A stretch of DNA of 64,000 nt from assembly GCA_038030265.1 (NCBI GenBank), contig CM075937.1, forward strand, positions 10,230,001 to 10,294,000, written 5' to 3'. Of this stretch, positions 11,304 through 20,225 are shown in pieces. The DNA is from Corythucha ciliata (Eukaryota > Arthropoda > Insecta > Hemiptera > Tingidae). The notes beneath the pieces are model-generated. The model was not told where the DNA came from. It was given only the letters and a program-made list of their open reading frames with translations, and ran no database searches. Positions within the stretch are counted from its first letter, which is position 1. Every line of letters starts with the position of its first letter. A program made the translations under genes and the position numbers.

Positions 11304-12642
11304 CTTATGTGTATAATATTATCTCTATGGGGCCCACCAATTTGTCAGAACTATAATCGGAAAAATTGGTGGCCACCGATTGGTCCGAATAGGCCAGCCT
11401 TTCGCTCCTCTCAAGGCGGGGTTTCCGAGTCATTTCTCCTGAGCTTATAGGCACGTCATTTGGAACAGGGTTTTCTCTGAACGTTCGTTATTGTACACCC
11501 TGTAGATTATGATTTTATTAGTTTATTCTAATTCGAATTATTTTCCATACCGGGTGATTCCTGACAAGATGACCGAACTGTTTATGCTTTTTTTCGGAAA
11601 TAGGTACACTATTATTAGAGAGTGTCGACCGACCCGGGAAATTCGGGAAACCCGGGAAAAGTCCGGGAATTCTCTATGGTCGGGAAATATCCGGGAATCG
11701 CCTCTTGCTTGATTTGAAAATGAATGAGAATGAGAATGGAACGATCACCATCCCGATCAATGTAAGTATAGGAATTATCATTTAATTTTACAGAACAGAC
11801 CCATTGAAAACCAATCAAGGCTAAGGTTGTGTGTAGGCTGTAGTTGTAATGCGGAACTTAACGTCATCAACCCTGCAAACAATTATTAAACGATGACACT
11901 TTGATAGATTGTTCTATAGAACTGTAAGATAATGTTAAGACCAGTTACCCTTCTGTTACCATATGCAATCACAGCCCACCGACCCCACCGGTGGCGGATG
12001 TAGGCCTATAGGCGGGTACATCAGACCTGAACGCCGGGGGCGAATTCCAAGCTGTTTGCGGGGGCAATTCGCTCCATTCCAGTTTGTAGGGTCCGCATTA
12101 CTATTTCAGTATGAATAATTCAATACAGTTGCAGACTTGCGATGACTAGGCAGGCCGGGTATGGCCAATGGAAAGGGCGTGGACGGTAGATAAGTATCAA
12201 GTGGCGGAACTGCCACCGTACCGTAAAGAACTCCACTGGGCCACTAATCGTAAGTATAAATTAACGCCTCCGCCTAAATTAGTCAAGTTAGGGAAAATAT
12301 GTGAAAAGAACTTACTTCGCAAAGGCGTGTATATTTCGTGGGCTTCCAGCCGCCTCCTCGCCGGCAGTTGGCTTGCCACTTTTTTCTTCTCTCCGCCTCC
12401 GTGGGAAAAATAAAAAGTCGGTGGCCCGAAAGAGTGCTGTTGGTATAGTTAAATGCTGCACACACGACCATTTCTATAAGTATTCGCTGAATGAACGTTC
12501 AATAAGAAAGAAATGAGAAACACCGAAATCCAATTTCAACAAACACCAAAGATAGTAGTCTGATACGTTATCCAGAACAAAAATGGTGGAGCCCGGGAAA
12601 AGCTTTATCGCCTCTACTCGTCTTTATAGTATCCTTACCTAT
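11304..12642. other. No gene recognised
   Basis: No recognisable gene. At about 11632-11700 there is a short cluster of cgggaa/cccggg motifs (degenerate GGGAAA-CCC repeats) of the kind often found at transposon ends. The remainder up to the Gypsy LTR shows no conserved protein. Confidence 0.4.
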
Positions 12643-12809
12643 ATTATATATTTCACCGCGCTCTTCTCAGGAAGGTTTCGCTACCCATATAGACTGTTAT
12701 CTGTTATGGTTATGAATATATTCGCACTTTTTATTTTCGTATTTTCGACATTAATTTTGAGTTGTTTCCTCTCCTTTAACATCCGACGGCAAATCCACCA
12801 GAATACACC
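12643..12809 (+). repeat. 5' LTR of the Gypsy element
   Basis: This segment (attatatatttcaccgcgctc ... to gaatacacc) matches 17317-17486 almost base for base, with a few substitutions and a small indel near 12695-12710. The left boundary is where similarity to the 3' copy stops. The LTRs lack the usual TG/CA tips. Confidence 0.8.
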
Positions 12810-12814
12810 ACAAC

Positions 12815-12830
12815 TGGCAACGAGGATGGG
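12815..12830 (+). promoter_or_regulatory. Candidate primer-binding site of the Gypsy element
   Basis: tggcaacgaggatggg starts about five bases inside the 5' LTR. Position and the TGG start fit a tRNA 3'-end primer-binding site; the primer tRNA was not identified. Confidence 0.5.
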
Positions 12831-13018
12831 ATAACATCGTCGTCGGACAAGGTGAGATGGAAACCGAAAGAGTAATATTTCAATATTGCGTCAACGTGGG
12901 TGATACGATTCATGCCTGAGCGAGTGAACACAAACTCTTATTGCTCCTTTCTACAAAACATTGTTTCCTCATTTTCAAACTCGCGTCAAAATTCACAAGC
13001 AAACAATAGTTATTAATT

Positions 13019-13468
13019 ATGATGGCAGAACAGGCTCAGCTTGCTCAACTTATTACGGCGTCGAGGGGATTCGTGGAAAGACTCCCTCCCACCCCCGCGC
13101 CCGACGCACCTACACCAATGTCCGATGTCCTGGCTACACAAACCTTGACATTCGAGACATTTAACGAAGAAAAGGAAACGTTTATCGCCTATCGTCAGCG
13201 TCTTGAGAACTTCTTTGAAATTAAACAGCTGTCGGAAACTTCTCAAGAAAAGAAACAGGCACGCTTCAAGGTATTAATCAATTGTATCGGTAGTAAATAT
13301 TACCAACTACTATCAAGTCTTACGGCTCCCGACTTGCCAAATACCATGACGTACGACGATTTGGTCACCCTTCTCGAAAAGCATTTATACCCTACGCCAA
13401 ATACATTAATCGAACAACATAAATTCTTGTCACGAATGCAAGCCCCCCATGAAAGCATTGCCCAGTAA
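13019..13468 (+). CDS. gag: Gypsy Gag, N-terminal part (stops at an in-frame TAA)
   Basis: This 149-residue frame begins about 200 bases after the 5' LTR. After a proline-rich start (PTPAPDAPTP) it has a retrotransposon Gag capsid-like region: FNEEKETFIAYRQRLENFF, then a helix-rich part ending LEKHLYP and EQHKF. Gag forms the particle that holds the element RNA in the cytoplasm. It ends at TAA 13466-13468, but the downstream sequence stays open in the same frame into the rest of Gag and Pol, so the TAA is probably a recent nonsense mutation, or less likely a readthrough stop. An ATG two codons in (13022 in the same frame) could also be used. Confidence 0.8.
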   Translation: MMAEQAQLAQLITASRGFVERLPPTPAPDAPTPMSDVLATQTLTFETFNEEKETFIAYRQRLENFFEIKQLSETSQEKKQARFKVLINCIGSKYYQLLSSLTAPDLPNTMTYDDLVTLLEKHLYPTPNTLIEQHKFLSRMQAPHESIAQ

Positions 13469-13552
13469 GTCGTAGCCCTACGGTTCCTCACGTCTACGTG
13501 CGGTTTTAAATGTTCATCTCGCTCTTGCGGCGCTTCGATCGCCGATATCTTC

Positions 13553-16500
13553 TTGCGGGCTCAATTTATCCGAGGCCTAATCGACCCGAACATAAGAGAA
13601 AAGTTACTACAAGAGAAGGAACTGACGTTCGAAAAATCCGTCGATCTGGCACTCGCCTTCGAGGCGTCCAAGATTGGTAACCAAATGCTCTCCTCAAATT
13701 GTCAAAATCACGTCAATAAAATAAAAGCTGTATCCCGCAGTGGGAATAAACAGGGCGCCTCCACGAACAGCAATGGCCACGCGGCCACTCAACACTTCCA
13801 AAAACCGAAGAAGAGCTCTGCGACAAATCAAACACGTGTTAACCTTCGTGAAATAGGCATTTCCGGACTTTGCCTCCGATGCGGTCTCAACAATCACCTG
13901 ACCAAAGCTTGCAAGAGGGATCGCAACGCCTTGAAATGTAATTCATGTCAGAAAACGGGCCATCTATCAAAGGTCTGCATCCAGACGCTCACACGATCAA
14001 AATCACGACCTGTTCATTCCATCGTGAACGAAGGCCTAAATGACCCTCAATACTCCATCAATAATATCATTGACGTTCGCCACAACCCGTCAGATGACTC
14101 CGGAATATTCTCTGTGCCGCTCAACATCGGCAAAAGGACAGTTCAATTCGAAATAGATACCGGTAGCCCGGTCACTCTAATCAACAATAAAATATTTTCA
14201 AGTCTCAATATTAACGCTCCTTTAGAACGAACCAACGTCATCTTCCGGGCATACAACCACGAAACTTTCAAACCCCTGGGTCTGGCCCGAGTCGAAGTCA
14301 CCTACGGAGACAAAACGTCGACTGAGGAGCTCTACGTGGTTCCTGCGCCATACACCACAATAGTGGGACGCGTTTGGCTGCGCCACCTCGGCATAATCGA
14401 CATAGCAACACGCCGAGAAATGAAAGTCGTTAACATGATCGACATCGAGCAAACCAAAACTGGTATAATCAAACGCTACTCTGACGTTTTCCGTGAGCAG
14501 GTCGGATGCGCCCCAAATTACTCTTGTTCACTTTTATTAAAAAGGGACGCTAAATCTGTCTTTCTAAAAGCTCGACCCATTTCTTATGCGCTTCAGGAAA
14601 AAGTTGAAGCAGAACTCGATTTGATGGAGGCCAATGGGTTGATCACCAAGATTGACCACTCGGAGTGGGGCTCGCCATTGGTCTGCGTTCCAAAGCCGGA
14701 TGGAAACGTTCGTCTTTGCGTAGACTACAAATCAACGCTAAACCCCCACCTCGAGGACGCGCGCTACCCTATCCCCCTCATGGAGGATCTCCTTAACCGC
14801 CTTCGCGGGAGTAGCGTCTTCTGCGTCCTCGACATTCACAAGGCGTACCAACATTTGATGGTGAACGAAGAAAGCCAGAAACTACAAACCATTTCGACTC
14901 ACAGAGGGGCATACTTGATGAAACGTCTTGCCTTCGGCATCAAATCGGCACCAAGTGAATTCCAAAAGTTTATTGATGGCGCTATCGGAAATCTTCCGGG
15001 CGTGATAGCTTACTTTGACGACATTGTCGTCCACGCCGAGTCGTTCGACAAGTGCTATGCACATTTAATAACCTGTCTCGATAAATTGCGGGAGCTCGAC
15101 CTACATGTCAATTCACATAAGTGCGTACTGTTCGCCCCAAAAATAAGGTACCTAGGACACGTCATTAGCAAAGAGGGCATCGAAAAATCTCCCGAAAAAG
15201 TCGAAGCGATCGTCAAAGCCCCTCCACCGACGAATGTGGCAGAGGTAAGAGCAATCCTCGGATGTGTGTCGTATTACTCCAAATTCATCGACAAAATGAC
15301 CGACACTTTACACCCTATCTATGATCTTCTAAAGGCCACACGTCCTTTCCGTTGGACTGCCCAGTGTCAGAAATTCTTTCAAGCCATCAAAGCTAAGCTC
15401 GCCAGCGACTCGGTCCTCATGAAATATGACCCTCGAAAACATTTATTCCTTGCCACAGACGCAAGCTCCGTGGGAATCAGTGCCATTCTGTCCCATGTTA
15501 TCGATGGTGAAGAACGACCGATAGCGTACGCGTCTAGATCGCTGACGCCTTCTGAGAAAAATTATTCTCAACTGGATAAAGAGGCCACCGCCATCTTCTG
15601 GGCTTTCCATAAATTCTATGTCTACTTATACGGTAGAAGATTTACCCTACTCACCGATAACCGGCCTCTATCGTACATCTTCGACGGCAAAAAGGGGCTA
15701 CCTCAGATCACGGCTTCACGGCTGTTGGGTTACGCAATGTTTCTCAACGGATTTGACTTCCAAATTAAACACCGGAAGGCCGAACACCACGCAAATGTGG
15801 ATTACTTGTCCCGGGCACCTCTTCCCGACGCTTGCCCCAAAACCGTCGATGAAGACTTCGAAATTTACAATATCGCTGTATCGACAATTCACTCCGTCAC
15901 TTTCGACGAAATCCAGGCCGCTACCATTACGGACGAACATTTAGGCCCCCTAAAAACGCGTCTCCTTTCAGGCGAACACGACAACCCTGAATTTAGCCTC
16001 CACGAGGGACTGATTTTTCGTGGTCTTCGAGTCGTCATCCCTACGTCGCTCCAACAACGAGTTTTGGATGAACTTCATGCCACTCACCAAGGTGTCGTGC
16101 GCATGAAGGCCCTCGCTCGCCGATACTGCTACTGGCGTAACATCGACCAAGATATTGAGGGACTCGTCAAGGCATGCCAGTCTTGTGCCGACACGCAGTA
16201 CGACCCCAAAAAGGTGCCTCTTCACACTTGGGACGTTCCGTCCGAAAACTGGCAATGGGTCCACGTCGATTTTGCCGGGCCTTTCCAAGGATATTATTTC
16301 TTCCTCGCTGTCGACGCCCGGTCAAAATGGCCAGAAATCTTACTAACAAAGTCCGCCCCTACGTCGGCCTCAACCATAGCCATGCTTCGTGAAATGTTTA
16401 GCCGTAACGGACTTTCTCAGATTCTTGCCTCGGACAACGCGTCCATTTTTAAAAGTTCCGAGTTCCAGGCATCCTGCTCAGGCCTTGGCATTCGCCAAAG

Positions 16501-17029
16501 CTTCATTGCACCTGGACACGCCGCCACAAACGGTCAAGTTGAACGGTATGTGCAGACTCTTAAGAACCGACTAAAGGCGATGCGCGATGAACCAGGCACC
16601 GTACAAGACAAACTTTTCGAAATTCTTCTGTGCTATCGCGTCACGCCATTGTCGTCTTCGGACAAAACGCCGGCCGAGAACTTCCGGAACCGAAATTTAC
16701 GTACACGTCTTGACCTCATGACACACGCACCTCATCCTGTCCCCTCACCTCAATCCCCCTCTCGTCCCTTTTTCCGCGTGGGAGAACGCGTACAGTCGAG
16801 AAACTACAGTCCTCCTCATATCCGCTGGAAATACGGGACAATCACCGAACAGCTTGGACGCCTCCACTTTCTTGTTCGACTCGACGACGGCTACACTCTC
16901 AAACGACACGTGGACCAGCTTCCCCTTGTCCTTCCCCCTTACTTCCCGCTGCCCCACCTAGTCAGCCGATTCCAACAACTACGTTGCAACGTGCAACTTG
17001 CCCTGTCGTCGAATCAAGAGCAACTGTAG
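13553..17029 (+). CDS. gag-pol: Gypsy Gag C-terminus and Pol polyprotein
   Basis: This 1158-residue frame is in phase with the preceding gag and is separated from it by one TAA plus 28 open codons (13469-13552); the listed first codon is TTG, so it is a continuation rather than an independent start. Rough residue positions: Gag end 1-100; two CCHC knuckles 107-142 (CLRCGLNNHLTKAC, CNSCQKTGHLSKVC); aspartic protease with IDTGS at 201-205; reverse transcriptase about 330-510 with the YFDDIVV active site near 487; RNase H from about 630 (TDASS) with a TDNRPL motif near 700; integrase with an HHCC zinc region near 841-880 and D, D, E residues in VHVDF (about 903), SDNAS (957) and NGQVE (989). All catalytic motifs are present. 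It copies the element RNA into DNA and inserts it into chromosomes. The normal C-terminal tail seems to continue in another frame to 17181. Confidence 0.9.
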   Translation: MRAQFIRGLIDPNIREKLLQEKELTFEKSVDLALAFEASKIGNQMLSSNCQNHVNKIKAVSRSGNKQGASTNSNGHAATQHFQKPKKSSATNQTRVNLREIGISGLCLRCGLNNHLTKACKRDRNALKCNSCQKTGHLSKVCIQTLTRSKSRPVHSIVNEGLNDPQYSINNIIDVRHNPSDDSGIFSVPLNIGKRTVQFEIDTGSPVTLINNKIFSSLNINAPLERTNVIFRAYNHETFKPLGLARVEVTYGDKTSTEELYVVPAPYTTIVGRVWLRHLGIIDIATRREMKVVNMIDIEQTKTGIIKRYSDVFREQVGCAPNYSCSLLLKRDAKSVFLKARPISYALQEKVEAELDLMEANGLITKIDHSEWGSPLVCVPKPDGNVRLCVDYKSTLNPHLEDARYPIPLMEDLLNRLRGSSVFCVLDIHKAYQHLMVNEESQKLQTISTHRGAYLMKRLAFGIKSAPSEFQKFIDGAIGNLPGVIAYFDDIVVHAESFDKCYAHLITCLDKLRELDLHVNSHKCVLFAPKIRYLGHVISKEGIEKSPEKVEAIVKAPPPTNVAEVRAILGCVSYYSKFIDKMTDTLHPIYDLLKATRPFRWTAQCQKFFQAIKAKLASDSVLMKYDPRKHLFLATDASSVGISAILSHVIDGEERPIAYASRSLTPSEKNYSQLDKEATAIFWAFHKFYVYLYGRRFTLLTDNRPLSYIFDGKKGLPQITASRLLGYAMFLNGFDFQIKHRKAEHHANVDYLSRAPLPDACPKTVDEDFEIYNIAVSTIHSVTFDEIQAATITDEHLGPLKTRLLSGEHDNPEFSLHEGLIFRGLRVVIPTSLQQRVLDELHATHQGVVRMKALARRYCYWRNIDQDIEGLVKACQSCADTQYDPKKVPLHTWDVPSENWQWVHVDFAGPFQGYYFFLAVDARSKWPEILLTKSAPTSASTIAMLREMFSRNGLSQILASDNASIFKSSEFQASCSGLGIRQSFIAPGHAATNGQVERYVQTLKNRLKAMRDEPGTVQDKLFEILLCYRVTPLSSSDKTPAENFRNRNLRTRLDLMTHAPHPVPSPQSPSRPFFRVGERVQSRNYSPPHIRWKYGTITEQLGRLHFLVRLDDGYTLKRHVDQLPLVLPPYFPLPHLVSRFQQLRCNVQLALSSNQEQL

Positions 17030-17181
17030 AGACGTGTTCACCCGAACGAGTCGTGTCTGGCTCACCTCACCGCCGAAATTCGTCGGCACCCGCCAAAACT
17101 GAGTCGGCACTCCCGCCGACGCCTTCGGAGCCAAGAAGAAAAACACGGATGCGGAAACCCGTCATCCGCTTGAATTTATAA
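17030..17181 (+). pseudogene. Out-of-frame C-terminal tail of Gypsy Pol
   Basis: A frame different from the main pol frame is open from 16984 to a stop at 17181 and ends with RRKTRMRKPVIRLNL. A basic RR..R.R.P..RL.L ending is typical of Mag-like integrase tails, so pol probably suffered a frameshift between about 16985 and 17028, which gives the premature stop at 17029. This is inferred from a short motif. Confidence 0.55.
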
Positions 17182-17316
17182 CAGAATCAAGTTTTTTTTT
17201 GTTTTCAATTTTCCCTTTCTTTTTCAATTTTCATTTTTTTTATTAGCATTTTTCAAGTTTTTCTCAATTAATTTTCAAGTATTCAAGGAATCATCTTCTT
17301 TTTGCGTGGGAGAATT

Positions 17317-17486
17317 ATTATATATTTCACCGCGCTCTTCTCAGGAAGGTTTCGCTACCCATATAGTCTGTTATCTTGCTTAATGGTTATGAATATATTA
17401 GCACTTTTTCTTTTCGTATTTTCGACATTAATTTTGAGTTGTTTCCTCTCCTTTAACATCCGACGGCAAATCCACCAGAATACACC
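17317..17486 (+). repeat. 3' LTR of the Gypsy element
   Basis: Matches the 5' LTR; preceded by a short purine stretch (gtgggagaa, 17306-17314) that can serve as polypurine tract. Differences from the 5' copy are few, suggesting a comparatively young insertion within this window. Confidence 0.8.
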
Positions 17487-17539
17487 CTAGAACCAGCTAG
17501 AACTGACCAATCAGAAATAGAAACGCATTGTCAAGTGTA

Positions 17540-18330
17540 TGGTAATATTTGACACATTGTGTAGCTCCTCTTAAGACAAAGAAACCCGTGATTCATCTGA
17601 TATGAAGACCCTCAAAATTGAATTTATAGGCAGCCAAACATGAATACAGGTTATTTGAATATGAAAACCCCCCAGAAACAGGTTTACTCAGTATTTCTTG
17701 GCGTGAAAATCTCGTGGCGCCAGCTTTCTAGGTGCAAAAGCCCCAAGAAACTGGTTTATTGGGTTACAAAACCACTATAGTACAGTTATTCCAGATGTAA
17801 AAACACCGGGAAGCAGGCTATTGTGGCGCGAAAACGACGGGAAGCTGCGGCTTTTAATTGCGGTGTGAAAACGCCAGGAAGCAGGCATTTGTGGTGCGAA
17901 AACCTCAGGAAGCAGGTTTTTTTGGTTCAACTACTCTGGACATGCCCATACACGCAAGAAAAGTCTGCGAAGCTTGTAATTTATCGCTCTACACTACACT
18001 TCTCTCTTCGCGAATATTCATCAAGGAAACTTGAAATTTATCGAAAATTCAGCCACGAAACATCCTTTTTGCAAGTCACGTTTAATCGTCGGTTTTGGGT
18101 TGCTGTCACCGCCTTGACATGGATCCGTGGCTACTAGGAATAAAAACCACGAACCTGCAATTTCATCAAAACAAACATCGTAAAATTCCAATTTTGCGGA
18201 TATTTAGGTCTGAAAGATGTAATTTCGTGGCTTCCGCTAGGGTTTAGCTCCGAATGAGCCAATGCTGCGACTATTTGGCCTGATTTTTGTATTGGCAGAC
18301 ATCGCCTCTTTGGTAATTTTAATGGCCCGT
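17540..18330. repeat. Degenerate repeat block, type C
   Basis: Diverged units contain gtgaaaacgccaggaagcagg and related forms spaced about 40-45 bases apart, similar in style to 6285-7145. The 104-codon open frame at 17823-18137 crosses these units and has no recognisable domain. Confidence 0.5.
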
Positions 18331-18479
18331 ACAGTAACGTCCAATAATTGAAATTAACGATTCACAATTCCGCTGTTTTCCCCCTCAAAATAGCAATTTT
18401 GAGGCTGTTCATCCCTATAATTCCACAGTTTCGTGACTGTTTACCACAAAACTTCCACTACTGGGTTACTCAACCTTTT

Positions 18480-19725
18480 TGCTGTGCTTGGACCATTGCC
18501 GTAGTTGGAGCTTTGCAGTGGTTTTTCTTTGCTATCGTAGGAACTTTGCTGTGGTTGGACCTTTGCTGTGGTTTGACCTTTGCTGTGGTTTGACCTTTTT
18601 GCTGTGGTAGGGCCATTGTTGTGGTTGGACCTTTTGGCTGTGGTTGGGTCTTTGCTGCGGTTGGACCTTTGCTATGGTTGGACCTTTTTGCTGTGGTTGG
18701 GCTTTTGCTGTGGTTGGGCCTTTGCTGTGGTTGGACCTTTTCTGTGGTTTGACCCATGCTGTGGTTGAACCATTTTGCTGTGGCTGGACCATTGCTGTGG
18801 TTGGACCTTTGCTGTGGTTGGACCTTTTTTATGGTTGGACCTTTTCTGTGGTTGGACCTTTTTGCTGTGCTTGTAACATTGATGTACTTCGACCTTTGCA
18901 GTGGTTGGACCTTTTCTGTGTTTGACCTTTGCTGTGGTTTGACCTTTGTTGTGGTTTGACCTTTGTTGTGGTTTGACCTTTTTGCTGTGGTAGGGCCTTT
19001 GCTGTGGGTGGACCTTTTTGCTGTGGTTGGTTCTTTGCTGTGGTTGGGCCTTTGCTGTGGTTGGGCCTTTGCTGTGGTTGGGCCTTTGCTGTGGTTGGAC
19101 CTTTTCTGTGGTTGGACGCTTGCTGTGGTTGGACGCTTGCTGTGGTTGGACCTTTTCTCTGGTTGGACGCTTGCTGTGGTTGGACCCTTTTGCAGTGGTT
19201 GGTTCTTCGCTGTGGTTGGGCCTTTGCTGTGGTTGGACCTTTTCTGTAGTTTGACGTTTTCTATGGTTTGATCATTGCTGTGGTTGGACCCTTTTGCTGT
19301 GGTTGGGCTTTTGGTTGGACCTTTTCTGTAGTTGGACCTTTCCTGTGATTGGACCTTTTCTGTGGTTGGATCCTTGGTGTGGTTGGACCTTTTCTGTGGT
19401 TGGACCTTTTCTGTGCTGGACCTTTGCTGTGGTTTGACCTTTGTTGTGGTTTGACCTTTGCAATGGTTGGACCTTTTTGCTGTGCTTGGGCCTTTTCCGT
19501 GTTTAGACCTGGACATCGGTCGGATCTTCGCAGTGGCTGGACCTTTTTGATGTTGTTGTACAATTGTTGTGGTTGTCAACCTCAACTTACTGTTGAGGTT
19601 GTCACTTTCTGTTATTGTACCTTTGCTGTAGTTGGTCCTTTGTTGTAATTTGACGTTTTCTGTGGATGGAACATTGCTACAAATGGACCTTTTTGCTGCA
19701 TTTGGACTTTTGCTGCTCCTTGAGT
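18480..19725. repeat. 17-bp minisatellite array
   Basis: About 70 tandem units of a 17-base motif (cctttgctgtggttgga and one-base variants with extra T) fill 1.2 kb. Because 17 is not a multiple of three, each strand is read in all three phases, giving a 17-residue protein period; the minus strand stays open for 371 codons (18470-19585) with a T/K/Q/P/R/S/N/H-rich translation. This is the arithmetic of the repeat, not evidence for a gene. Units in the middle (about 19030-19150) are the most uniform, edges are more diverged. Confidence 0.9.
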
Positions 19726-20194
19726 TTCACTGTCGTTGAATCAAGAATCAGGGCCGAACTGGGTCTGTTTGTTACTTATCTGATACTGTTGGGATTTAAA
19801 ATTGATTCGGAGAAAATCGAAGAAAATAGGAATATCAAGTAACAGTTTTGTGATAGTGGCGGTTGATTGTGAGGGGACGTCCTTGAATAGGGCTCATTAA
19901 GTTTCATCCCTGGAAAAAGTCTCTGAACTGCCTCAGAGTAAACCACGAAGACGAAGCCTTTTCCAAAATCTCCTCAACTTTATTGAAAAATGCAAATCCA
20001 TCAGTAAAGCTAATTTTAAATACAATTTCCCGGGGGGGGGGGGGTAGTGAGTGTACAGTGCGGGCACCAAGTTATTTCTCATCGAGACAGACAGAAAGTA
20101 AATTTATTGAGAGCCGACACATGGGAAACAGGTTTTTGCGGGTTCGAAAACCAAGCGAAGCCGGTTTTTCGGATGAGAAAACCTCAAGAAACTG

Positions 20195-20225
<31 letters not shown>

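Larger units (their letters stand above)
12643..17486 (+). mobile_element. Mag-like Ty3/Gypsy LTR retrotransposon, nearly complete
   Basis: A 4.8-kb element with short LTRs (12643-12809 and 17317-17486), a primer-binding-like site just inside the 5' LTR, gag with two CCHC knuckles, protease, reverse transcriptase, RNase H and integrase in the order PR-RT-RH-INT that defines Ty3/Gypsy. The single continuous gag-pol frame, short LTRs and double zinc knuckle fit the Mag lineage. No chromodomain or envelope gene is seen. Damage is light: one in-frame stop in gag and an apparent frameshift near the end of pol. The exact LTR start is uncertain because it lacks TG..CA, and no target duplication is obvious. 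Confidence 0.88.

Noticed and set aside
18470..19585. 371-codon minus-strand open frame, Lys/Gln/Ser/Thr-rich
   Set aside because: It is the translation of a 17-bp tandem repeat; the other strand is also open over long stretches for the same reason.
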